From JADGGV01 sp035715725 (GTDB lineage Bacteria; Gemmatimonadota; Gemmatimonadetes; Longimicrobiales; RSA9), in the NCBI GenBank assembly GCA_035715725.1, contig DASTKT010000212.1, positions 1-17,550 of the forward strand: 17,550 bases of DNA, given 5' to 3'. The translations under genes were made by a program, and so were the position numbers. The notes under the pieces are model-generated. The model had not been told where the DNA came from and searched no databases. It was given only the letters and a program-made list of their open reading frames with translations. Shown piece after piece: positions 8,403 to 15,395 of the stretch (within the stretch, counting starts at the first letter, position 1; the number at the start of each line of letters is the position of its first letter).

Positions 8403-8900
8403 ATGGTGGCCGAGCTGAAGAGGCGCGTCGGGGAGGAGCTGGAGCGGCTTTCGCGCGTGCTGATGGAGGAGATGGATGCGTCGCTGGCGCGGGCGGGCGG
8501 CGCGGACGCGGACGAGTCCGCCTCGCCGGAGCGCCGCGAGCTGCAGGAGAGGATCCGCTTCCTGGGGCAGGTCACGGCCGGCCTGGTCGAGGCCGATCCC
8601 GCGGCCATCACCCTGGACCGTGCCGGCTTCGGCTCGACGGTCCGGGTGGTGGACGTCGATGCGGGCGCGGAGCTGGAGTACACGCTGATGGCCGGAGAGC
8701 TGATCGACATCGAGGGCGGGCAGGTCTCTCTGGCCTCGCCGATCGGCCAGGCGCTGCTCGGCCGGCGCACCGGGGAGATCGTGGAGGTCGAGCTTCCGCA
8801 CCGCCGCCTGCGGCTGCGGATCCGCTCCGTCGTCACGCTGCCGCAGCTCCTCGGCCTGGCGCGCCGCAAGGAGCGGCGCCGCCGGTCGGCGATGGCCTGA
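8403..8900 (+). CDS. GreA/GreB-family protein (transcript cleavage factor relative)
   Basis: A 165-residue protein. The C-terminal domain (about 75-145: FGSTVRVVDVDAGAELEYTLMAGELIDIEGGQVSLASPIGQALLGRRTGEIVEVEL) fits the FKBP-like GreA/GreB domain that docks on RNA polymerase. The N-terminal part (about 3-66) looks like the two-helix coiled coil that enters the secondary channel. At the tip, the GreA consensus GDLKENAEY is replaced by GADADESAS. An Asp35-x-x-Glu38 pair keeps the spacing of the catalytic Asp41/Glu44 of E. coli GreA, but the Asn and Tyr are gone. It may be a cleavage factor, a Gre-like inhibitor (as with Gfh1) or another secondary-channel protein. The tail is strongly basic (RRKERRRRSAMA). 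The start has GGGGAGAG upstream, and otsB follows 18 bases later, suggesting co-transcription. Confidence 0.82.
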   Translation: MVAELKRRVGEELERLSRVLMEEMDASLARAGGADADESASPERRELQERIRFLGQVTAGLVEADPAAITLDRAGFGSTVRVVDVDAGAELEYTLMAGELIDIEGGQVSLASPIGQALLGRRTGEIVEVELPHRRLRLRIRSVVTLPQLLGLARRKERRRRSAMA

Positions 8901-8918
8901 GCCGGGGCGGCGCGCACC

Positions 8919-9713
8919 GTGACTCCCCACGCACGGGAACGGCTGGACGCCTGGATCGCGGCGCGGCGGCGGGCGGGCCGGATGCTCGTGGCGGTCGACT
9001 ACGACGGCACGCTGGCGCCGATCGTGGCGCGGCCGGAGGCGGCGGCGCTCGCGCCCGGGAGCCGGCGCGTGCTCGAGCGGCTCGCGGCCCGTCCCGACAC
9101 GGACCTCGCCGTGATCAGCGGCCGGGCGCTGGAGGACGTGCGCGCGCGCGTCGCGCTCGAGGGCGTCTTCTACGGCGGAAACTACGGGATGGAGCTCGAG
9201 GGGCCCGGCGTCGAGCACGTCTACGAGCCCGCTGCCGCCATCCGGCCGCGCCTGACGGCGCTCGCGGCGGCGCTGCGGGAGCGGCTCGCCGGGATCGACG
9301 GCGCGATCGTGGAGGACAAGGGGCTGACGCTCAGCGTGCACTACCGGCTCGTGGCCGGCCCGGACGGGGAGGCGCGCGTCCGGGAGCGCGTGGACTCGCT
9401 CTGCGCCGGCGCCGCCGGCATCCGGCTCAGCTCGGGGAAGAAGGTCGTCGAGATCCGCCCCGACGTCGCCTGGGACAAGGGCCGGGCGGTCCGGTTCCTC
9501 CTGCACGCGCTCCGGATCGCCGAGGGCTCGCTCGTCCCCGTCGTCTTCATCGGAGACGACGAGTCGGACGAGGAGGCGTTCCGCGCGCTCGCCGGCATCG
9601 GCGACGGCGTGCTCGTCGCCGAGTCGCCGGCCGAGCGGAGCGCCGCGGTGGCGTGGCTCCGCGGCCCGGACGAGGTCGCCTCGCTGCTGCTCGATCTCGC
9701 CGACGCGGCGTAG
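8919..9713 (+). CDS. otsB: trehalose-6-phosphate phosphatase
   Basis: It removes the phosphate from trehalose-6-phosphate to give trehalose, the second step of the OtsA-OtsB pathway, in the cytosol. The 264-residue length equals the usual size. HAD-superfamily motifs are in place: DYDGTLAPI with nucleophile Asp27 and acid Asp29, VISGRALEDV, GGNYGMELEG, the Lys-bearing EIRPDVAWDKGRAV, and metal-binding GDDESDEEAF. The start is a GTG at 8919 with a weak purine-rich stretch upstream; the sequence after it matches the normal family N-terminus and no upstream ATG fits better. It probably shares a transcript with the Gre-like gene and converges on the SARP regulator. Its synthase partner otsA lies 3.8 kb away, on the other side of that regulator. 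Confidence 0.94.
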   Translation: MTPHARERLDAWIAARRRAGRMLVAVDYDGTLAPIVARPEAAALAPGSRRVLERLAARPDTDLAVISGRALEDVRARVALEGVFYGGNYGMELEGPGVEHVYEPAAAIRPRLTALAAALRERLAGIDGAIVEDKGLTLSVHYRLVAGPDGEARVRERVDSLCAGAAGIRLSSGKKVVEIRPDVAWDKGRAVRFLLHALRIAEGSLVPVVFIGDDESDEEAFRALAGIGDGVLVAESPAERSAAVAWLRGPDEVASLLLDLADAA

Positions 9714-9756
9714 CGGGCGCCCGGCCGCCGCCGGCGCGCGCCGCGACCCGCGGCCG

Positions 9757-12700
9757 CTACTGCTCGCCGGCGGCGAGCGCCGCCACGATCTGCCGGACGC
9801 TGTCCGCCGCGGCCACGAGCGCCGGCTCCGGATCGGCGCGCAGCGCGAGGTACTGGCGGTAGGCCGCCAGCGCGCCCTCCGCGTCCCCCACCTGGCGCGC
9901 GAGATCCCCCTCCTCCCGCAACGAAGTCGCGAGGTAGCGCGGCCAGGCCGCCGACAGGTACGGCCGGCGCCGGATCGCGTCGAGCGCCCGCCGCGGCTGG
10001 CCGAGCCGGAGGTGCAGGCGCGAGAGCGCGATGTTGCCGTACGCGGCGACGTCGCCCGCGGCCGTGGTCGTGAGCACCAGCGAGTCCAGCCGCGCCACGC
10101 GGGCGCGCGCGTCCGACCGGCCGGCCGCCACGGCCAGCGACGCCTCGAGCAGCTCCGCGCAGATCGGCGCGGGCACGCTCACGGGAACGGGGTCGAAGCT
10201 CCCCTCGGGGTCGAGCGCGGCGAGCGCCGCGCGCGCCGCGGCCGTGTCCGCGCGTGCGAGCCGCCACTGTCCGAGCGCGCAGGCGTCCGCGTCGGCGCCC
10301 GGAGGGTCCGCGCCCGGGCTCGTGCGCTCGATCTCGCGGGCCGCGGCCGCCGCGGCGGCGCTGTCGCCTTCGGCGTAGACGTCGTCGAGGAGCCGGAGGC
10401 GAAGGTGCGCCCGCGTGGCCGGACTCAGCCGCTGCAGCTTGCGGGTCAGCTCGATCGCGGCGGCGGGGCGGCCGAGGTTCAGCACCAGGCTGTGCTCGGC
10501 GAGGAGCAGGTCGAACGCCTGGTCGGACGTGGCGGCGCGGGCCAGCAGCGAGCTCAGCGCGCGGGCGCCGTCCTCGACGCGCACCGCGTCGAACTGGCTC
10601 GCCGCCGCGAGGGCGCGCAGGTTCGCGGGCCCGAGCCGGGGGACCGCGGCGGCCAGCCGCGTCAGCGCGGCGGTGTCGGCGCGCGCCGCGGCGGTGCGCC
10701 AGCGCAGGAACGGCGCGAACGGCTGGAGCGAATCCGCGCCCGGGAGCCCGGGCCCCGCGCCGGCGATGCCCGAGCTGTCCCCGGTCACGCGGGCCAGGAG
10801 CAGCCGCGCGGGGGCATGGTCGGGATCGAGCTCGACCGCCCGCTGGAGCGCCGCGCCGGCCGCGTCGTGGACCTGCTCCGGGCCGGCCAGCTCGCGGTCC
10901 TCGGCCAGGCGCGCGCCGAGCCCGTACCAGACCTCGGCGCGGTTCGGCGCCAGCCGCGCCGCCGCCCGCCACGCGGCGAGCGCCTCCGGCCCGCTCGACG
11001 CCGCGGGGTAGCGCGGCCCCACGAGCGCGGTGAGGTGCGCGCGGTCCCGCTCGCTCAGCCCCTCGCGGAAGCGCCAGGCCCGGTCGAGTGCGCGCCGCTC
11101 CGCCTCGAAGTCGTAGAGCCGGTCGGCGGCGAGCGCCCGGCGGAGCGCCGCCAGCGCGAACGTCGAGTCCGTCTGGAGCGCGTCCGCGTACCGGTTCGCG
11201 GCCAGCGCGTAGTCCCCGCGCGCGTACGCCTGCACCCCCGCCAGGTACGCCCGCAGCGCGGAAAGCGACCCGGTGGTCCGATCGGCCAGCCGCTCGTCCT
11301 GGCCCGCCTCGGAGAGGAGCAGCCGGGCCGCCAGCCGGTCCACCAGGCTCGTCAGGCTGTCGGTCGAGCCCTCGACGCTCGCCTGCCCGCCGACCCGACC
11401 CGACGCCACCTCCACGACGGCGGCGCCGAGGATCGCGCGCCCCGGCCGCCCCACCACGCTCCCGACGATCACGCGCTCCGCGCCGAACCGCGCCGCCAGC
11501 CGCACGACCGAATCCCGGGAAACGTCCACCGCGCCCGTGATCCCCGCCTCGCGCCACGCGGCGATCACCGCGCCGGCATCGACCGAGCGCGCCGCCGTGT
11601 CGTCGGCCAGCCGCGTCGACAGCAGCTCGACCATCCCCTCCCGCAGGTAGTCCAGCGCCGGGTCCGCGCCGCTCACCCGGAACGGCGCGACGACGACGCG
11701 CTGGTCCAGCGGCGGCAGCCGCGAGCTCGCCGACTCCCCCCCATGCAGCGCGAAAACGGTGGCGACGCCGGCGACCGCCAGCGCCGCGGCCGCCACGAAC
11801 CGCCGCCGGAGCCGCCGCCGGGCCGAGCCGGCCGGCGCGCGGCCGACCGGGCGCGGCGAAACGCTCACGGCCACGGACGCCGTGCCGGGCGGGCGCCGGT
11901 CCGCGGCGCGCGTGATCGGGAGGACCTGCGTGCCGTCGGCCTCGGCGGGCTCGACCGGCGTCGGCCGCACGGGCGGATGGGCCGGCACCTCGCCCGCGGA
12001 CGGCTGGGCGGGCTCGGCCGGCGTTGCGCCCGTGGCCGGACCGGACGGCTCGGCGGGCGCCGCCCGCGCGCCCCGAGCCGCCGGCGCCCCGCCCGCCCGC
12101 GGCCGCGGCTCGCGCAGCTCCTCCGCCAGCGCCATCACCGCCGGGTCCGGATCCAGCTCGAACTCCTCGCGCAGCCGCTTCGCGTGCAGTTGCGCGTGCC
12201 GGATCGCGGCCCCCCGGTCGCCGACCGCGCCCAGCGTCCGAATCAGCCGTGCCGCGATCACCGGGTCGGAGGGCCGGAGCTCGGCGATGCGCCGCAGGCG
12301 CTCCGCCGCCGCCTTCCCGTCCCCCTCCGCCTCCGCCGCGGCCGCCAGCCGCTCCAGCGCGGCCACGACCTCCCCCTCCAACCGCGCATGCTGGCTCGCC
12401 TGCCACCGCTCGAACTCCGGCGAGGACAGGAAGAAGCCGTCGAGGAACGGGCCCCGGTACAGCGCCGCGGCCGCCGCGTCGTCGCCCGCCCGGAGCGCGG
12501 CCTCGAGCTCCGCCACGTCGCTCTCGATCCGGTCCGGGTTCAGCCGCACATCCTCGCCGGTCACGAACAGGTCGTCGCACCCGAGCGCCCGGCGCGCCGC
12601 GTACAGCGCCTGGGTCAGCGAGTGGCGCGCCCGCCGCGGCGCGGTCTCCGGCCAGAAGATGCCGACCAGCTTGTCCCGGCTCGCTCCCGTGTCCCCCGCC

Positions 12701-12813
12701 ACCGCGAGGACGGACAGGAGCCCGAGCGTGCGGCGATGGGACGCCGCCCCGAGCGCCGGCGCCCCGTCCGCCCCGAAGAGCGCGGCACCTCCAAGTGTTT
12801 GCAGCCGAATCAT
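9757..12813 (-). CDS. SARP/BTAD-type transcriptional regulator with membrane helix, TolB-like segment and TPR array
   Basis: A large protein of 1018 residues. Residues 1-93 form an OmpR-like winged helix (MIRLQTLGGAALF, LVGIFWPE, ARHSLTQALYAARRAL) and about 98-236 the bacterial transcriptional activation (BTAD) domain (DVAELEAALRAGD, ALYRGPFLDGFFL, EFERWQ). A Pro/Ala/Glu-rich linker leads to a basic RRRLRRR and one membrane helix (about 336-356). Beyond it, VVVAPFRVSGADPALDYLREGMVELLSTRL resembles a TolB-like region, followed by an all-helical repeat part with TPR-like motifs (AYARGDYALAANRYADALQTDSTFALA, AALQRAVELDPDHAPARLLLA). A one-pass topology with the DNA-binding part inside and repeats outside is inferred. 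This architecture is common in Gemmatimonadota. No Shine-Dalgarno precedes the ATG at 12813. It lies between otsB and otsA on the opposite strand and may regulate them, but nothing in the sequence proves that. Confidence 0.88.
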   Translation of the reverse strand: MIRLQTLGGAALFGADGAPALGAASHRRTLGLLSVLAVAGDTGASRDKLVGIFWPETAPRRARHSLTQALYAARRALGCDDLFVTGEDVRLNPDRIESDVAELEAALRAGDDAAAAALYRGPFLDGFFLSSPEFERWQASQHARLEGEVVAALERLAAAAEAEGDGKAAAERLRRIAELRPSDPVIAARLIRTLGAVGDRGAAIRHAQLHAKRLREEFELDPDPAVMALAEELREPRPRAGGAPAARGARAAPAEPSGPATGATPAEPAQPSAGEVPAHPPVRPTPVEPAEADGTQVLPITRAADRRPPGTASVAVSVSPRPVGRAPAGSARRRLRRRFVAAAALAVAGVATVFALHGGESASSRLPPLDQRVVVAPFRVSGADPALDYLREGMVELLSTRLADDTAARSVDAGAVIAAWREAGITGAVDVSRDSVVRLAARFGAERVIVGSVVGRPGRAILGAAVVEVASGRVGGQASVEGSTDSLTSLVDRLAARLLLSEAGQDERLADRTTGSLSALRAYLAGVQAYARGDYALAANRYADALQTDSTFALAALRRALAADRLYDFEAERRALDRAWRFREGLSERDRAHLTALVGPRYPAASSGPEALAAWRAAARLAPNRAEVWYGLGARLAEDRELAGPEQVHDAAGAALQRAVELDPDHAPARLLLARVTGDSSGIAGAGPGLPGADSLQPFAPFLRWRTAAARADTAALTRLAAAVPRLGPANLRALAAASQFDAVRVEDGARALSSLLARAATSDQAFDLLLAEHSLVLNLGRPAAAIELTRKLQRLSPATRAHLRLRLLDDVYAEGDSAAAAAAAREIERTSPGADPPGADADACALGQWRLARADTAAARAALAALDPEGSFDPVPVSVPAPICAELLEASLAVAAGRSDARARVARLDSLVLTTTAAGDVAAYGNIALSRLHLRLGQPRRALDAIRRRPYLSAAWPRYLATSLREEGDLARQVGDAEGALAAYRQYLALRADPEPALVAAADSVRQIVAALAAGEQ

Positions 12814-13051
12814 TTGAGCCGAACCAGAACCCGCTTGAGATCTACCTGAGGATCGTGTGAGCCGCCCCCTGTACGTTGCGCAATCATGAGCGGGCGAGGC
12901 CGCCGGGCGAGGCCGCGGTCCAGTGTGTGCGAGCGACGCGGACAGTCCGCGCAAGGTAACCGGTCGGCGCGGTGCCGCCAAACGCGGGCATCGCGCCAGT
13001 AAGGCCGCCGCGTCTGGCGTGGGAGACATCGGCAGCAATGGAGGATGACGC
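12814..13051. other. divergent intergenic region, SARP regulator / otsA gene group
   Basis: A gap of 238 bases between two genes read outward. It must hold promoters for both sides, but no confident -35/-10 pair is visible. On the minus strand a 25-codon frame (12887 to 12810) ends in a TGA overlapping the SARP ATG as ATGA. It has no ribosome site, so I do not annotate it as a gene. Confidence 0.4.
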
Positions 13052-13432
13052 ATGGACGAGACGAACGGTGGGCGCGTGCTGTTGCCGTGGAGTGAGCTGC
13101 GCGCCGCCGTGGCTCTGATCGGAGCCCGATTCCCGGACCCGGAGGCCGAGCGGAGCCGGCTGGTGCTGGCGCGCCGGTACCTGGCCGAGGCGGCGGAGCT
13201 GGAGCGCGCGCTGGAGGGGCACCTCCGGTGCGCGCTCGTCGACCACAGCGGCTCGACCGGCGCGCACAGCCTGGCAGAGGCGACGGAGCGGCTGTTCGGC
13301 GCGCTGGCCGGCTTCGCGGCACGGGTCTCGGAGCTGGCGGAAGGCTGCCGCGCGCTGGGCGTCGAGCCGGCCGGCGCGCCCGCTCCGGCGCGGGCGCAGG
13401 ATGCGGCCTCGCGCCGGCTGCACGTGATGTGA
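13052..13432 (+). CDS. hypothetical protein upstream of otsA
   Basis: A 126-residue protein I cannot assign to a family. It is predicted largely helical, with Ala/Glu/Arg/Leu-rich stretches (YLAEAAELERALEGHL, LAEATERLFGALAGFAARVSELAEGCRAL) and a Pro/Ala-rich tail. It has no signal peptide or membrane segment. The GGAGG six to eight bases before ATG 13052 is among the best ribosome sites in the window, which supports translation. It sits 46 bases before otsA in the same direction, likely as the first gene of that operon. A small helical, perhaps coiled-coil or four-helix protein is all the sequence supports. Confidence 0.7.
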   Translation: MDETNGGRVLLPWSELRAAVALIGARFPDPEAERSRLVLARRYLAEAAELERALEGHLRCALVDHSGSTGAHSLAEATERLFGALAGFAARVSELAEGCRALGVEPAGAPAPARAQDAASRRLHVM

Positions 13433-13478
13433 GCTGGATGGAGCGGAAGCGAGAGGTAACCGAAGCAAGGGGGGGACC

Positions 13479-14990
13479 ATGCTGATGATGAACGGGCGAG
13501 CCACGATCACCCGAGCCGGTCCGAGACGGCGCGCGCCGACCGGGCGCGTCCTCATGGCCTCGAACCGCCTGCCCGTGACCGCGTGCGTGGAAGGCGACGT
13601 CGTCCAGACCCGCCCGAGCGACGGCGGGCTCGCGACGGGCCTCCGCGGCGTCGCCCGGGAGTGGCCCGTGGTCTGGTTCGGCTGGCGCGGCCTGGCCGGC
13701 GAGGTCGACGACGGGATCGCGGAGCCGGCTCCCGGCATGGATGGGAGCGCCACCGTCGGGATCTCGCTCGACGAGGAGGAAGTCGCCCGCTTCTACCGGC
13801 GGTGCTGCAACGGCGTGCTGTGGCCGGTCCTGCACGGCTGGACGGACGAGCCGCCGGCTGGCGACGAGGACTGGCGCACCTACCGGGCGGTGAACGAACG
13901 CTACGCCGAGGCGATCCTGGGCCAGCTCCGTCCCGGGGATCGCGTCTGGATCCACGACTACCACCTGCTCCTGCTCCCGCGCCTGCTGCGGGAGCGCCGT
14001 CCGGACGTGCCGATCGGCTTCTTCCTGCACACGCCGTTTCCGGCGCCCGAGGTGTTCCAGGCCGTTCCGCGGAGCGCGGAGCTGCTCGAGGGGATGCTGG
14101 GGGCGGACGTCGTGGGCTTCCACACGTCGGAGTACGCCGGGAACTTCCTCCGCGCCGTCGAGTCGATCGGCTATGTCACGCGCGGCTCGGACGTGCGGGT
14201 CGGCGGGCGGCGGGCCTGCGTCAAGGTCCACCCGATGGGGATCGACGTCGACTCGTTCGCGCGGCTCGGGACGGATGCCGAGGTGCTGGCCCAGGTGGCG
14301 GAGCTGCGCGCGCGCGGCGGCGCGCTGTTCGTCGGCGTCGACCGCCTCGACTACACGAAGGGGATCCCCCAGCGGCTCCTCGCCTTCGAGCGGATGCTCG
14401 AGATGCACCCCGAGCTGCGCGGCCAGGTCTCGCTCGTGCAGGTCGCGGTGCCCTCGCGCGAGGAGATCGGCGCGTACCGGGACCTGCGCGAGGTCGTCGA
14501 GACGCTCGTCCGGCGGATCAACCGGCGCTTCGGGCGCTCCGATTGGGTGCCCGTCGACTACCTCTACGGCCGCGTCGACCTGACCGCGCTCGCGGCGCTG
14601 TACCGCGCCGCGGACGTGATGGTGGTCACCTCGCTCCGCGACGGGCTGAACCTCGTCGCGAAGGAGTTCGTGGCCACGCGCGCCGATGGCGACGGCGTGC
14701 TCATCCTGAGCGAGTTCGCGGGCGCGGCCGCGGAGCTGCGGCCCGCGCTGCGCGTGAACCCGAACCGCATCGCCGAGCTGGCGGAGGCCTACCGCGTCGC
14801 GCTGGCCATGCCGGAAGCGGAGCGCCGCGAGCGGATGCGCGAGCTGCGCCGCGCGGTCGAGGCCAACAACGTGTTCCACTGGGCCGCGGCGCTGCTCGAC
14901 GATCTGCCGGCGCCCGCCTCGCCGGCGCCGGTGCCGGTCGGTCCGGCGCCGGGCGCGTTACCGAGGCGGCGCAGCCTCGTCCATCCTTGA
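13479..14990 (+). CDS. otsA: trehalose-6-phosphate synthase (GT20)
   Basis: It joins glucose from a nucleotide sugar to glucose-6-phosphate to make trehalose-6-phosphate in the cytosol. The product has 503 residues; the family norm is about 470. Diagnostic motifs appear in order: SNRLPV (28-33), GGLATGL (49-55), VWIHDYHLLLLP with Asp160, FFLHTPFPAPEVF, GFHTSEYAGNF, and VDRLDYTKG with Arg289 and Lys294, equivalents of the E. coli Arg262/Lys267 donor-phosphate contacts. TSLRDGLNLVAKEFVA then binds the donor. The extra length is a basic N-terminal extension of about 22 residues and a Pro/Ala tail. ATG 13479 follows a GGGGGGG stretch that can act as a ribosome site; an ATG three codons later (13488) is an alternative. 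It follows the hypothetical gene and precedes a small membrane protein by 17 bases. otsB for the next step lies beyond the SARP gene. Confidence 0.95.
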   Translation: MLMMNGRATITRAGPRRRAPTGRVLMASNRLPVTACVEGDVVQTRPSDGGLATGLRGVAREWPVVWFGWRGLAGEVDDGIAEPAPGMDGSATVGISLDEEEVARFYRRCCNGVLWPVLHGWTDEPPAGDEDWRTYRAVNERYAEAILGQLRPGDRVWIHDYHLLLLPRLLRERRPDVPIGFFLHTPFPAPEVFQAVPRSAELLEGMLGADVVGFHTSEYAGNFLRAVESIGYVTRGSDVRVGGRRACVKVHPMGIDVDSFARLGTDAEVLAQVAELRARGGALFVGVDRLDYTKGIPQRLLAFERMLEMHPELRGQVSLVQVAVPSREEIGAYRDLREVVETLVRRINRRFGRSDWVPVDYLYGRVDLTALAALYRAADVMVVTSLRDGLNLVAKEFVATRADGDGVLILSEFAGAAAELRPALRVNPNRIAELAEAYRVALAMPEAERRERMRELRRAVEANNVFHWAAALLDDLPAPASPAPVPVGPAPGALPRRRSLVHP

Positions 14991-15007
14991 GCGTGGCTGG
15001 AGATCGC

Positions 15008-15241
15008 ATGGAGACCCTCGAACGGAGCCGACCCGAGGCGACGCCGCGCGAGACGACCTGGCGCCGCGTCCGCATGCTCCTGATCGGGCTCGCGCTGCTC
15101 GTCGCCGCGGGCGTCCTGGACGCGGTTCTGCGGAGCTGGGTGCCGCCGCCTCGGCCGCGCCTCGCTCCCAGCCCCGACGCGAGGCCGGTCGAGGCCCGCC
15201 CCGCCGCGCTCGCGCCGCGGCGGGTCACGATTCCGCGATAG
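15008..15241 (+). CDS. small single-helix membrane protein
   Basis: A predicted product of 77 residues, METLERSRPEATPRETTWRR at the start, then one hydrophobic helix (about residues 23-40: MLLIGLALLVAAGVLDAVL) and a Pro/Arg-rich tail. The charge pattern suggests an N-in, C-out topology. GGAG lies six bases before ATG 15008 and the start is 17 bases after the otsA stop, so translation within the otsA transcript is plausible. A terminator hairpin begins three bases after its stop, which fits a last gene of the operon. No family recognised. The frame is also open through otsA (out of its frame), so length alone is not evidence. Confidence 0.55.
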   Translation: METLERSRPEATPRETTWRRVRMLLIGLALLVAAGVLDAVLRSWVPPPRPRLAPSPDARPVEARPAALAPRRVTIPR

Positions 15242-15243
15242 AC

Positions 15244-15274
15244 CCGGCCGATGGGTCGGAGGTCCATCGGCCGG
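15244..15274 (+). terminator. hairpin terminator closing the otsA operon
   Basis: A perfect 11-bp inverted repeat, CCGGCCGATGG / CCATCGGCCGG, with a nine-base loop, three bases after the small membrane-protein gene. There is no T-run after it, so it is either an imperfect intrinsic terminator or an RNA-stabilising hairpin. A promoter for the next gene begins nine bases later. Confidence 0.6.
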
Positions 15275-15282
15275 AATGCCTA

Positions 15283-15311
15283 TTGGCGAGGCGGCGGCGC
15301 GCTCGTATACT
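15283..15311 (+). promoter_or_regulatory. promoter of the serine hydrolase gene
   Basis: TTGGCG (15283-15288) and TATACT (15306-15311) are separated by exactly 17 bases. The -10 box matches consensus at five of six positions and stands out in this GC-rich DNA. Transcription should start near 15318, downstream of the ATG at 15276 that would give the longest reading frame, so that ATG cannot be the start of this gene if the promoter is used. Confidence 0.65.
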
Positions 15312-15395
15312 GCGGGCACGCTGCGCGCCTCCCGGCATCTTCCTGCTGCGCGGTCCACGGGTTCTCGCACGCCACACTTCCGGGCGCTGTCACCG

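Noticed and set aside
6507..9506. A 999-codon open frame on - across the cupredoxin, stress protein, Gre-like and otsB genes
   Set aside because: It overlaps four recognised genes on + and its translation is Arg/Pro/Ala-rich with no family resemblance.
10012..12849. A 945-codon open frame on + opposite the SARP regulator, and the 1079-codon frame at 9341-12580 on -
   Set aside because: Shadow frames of a gene with clear domains. Both are Arg/Ala/Gly/Pro-rich without any motif.
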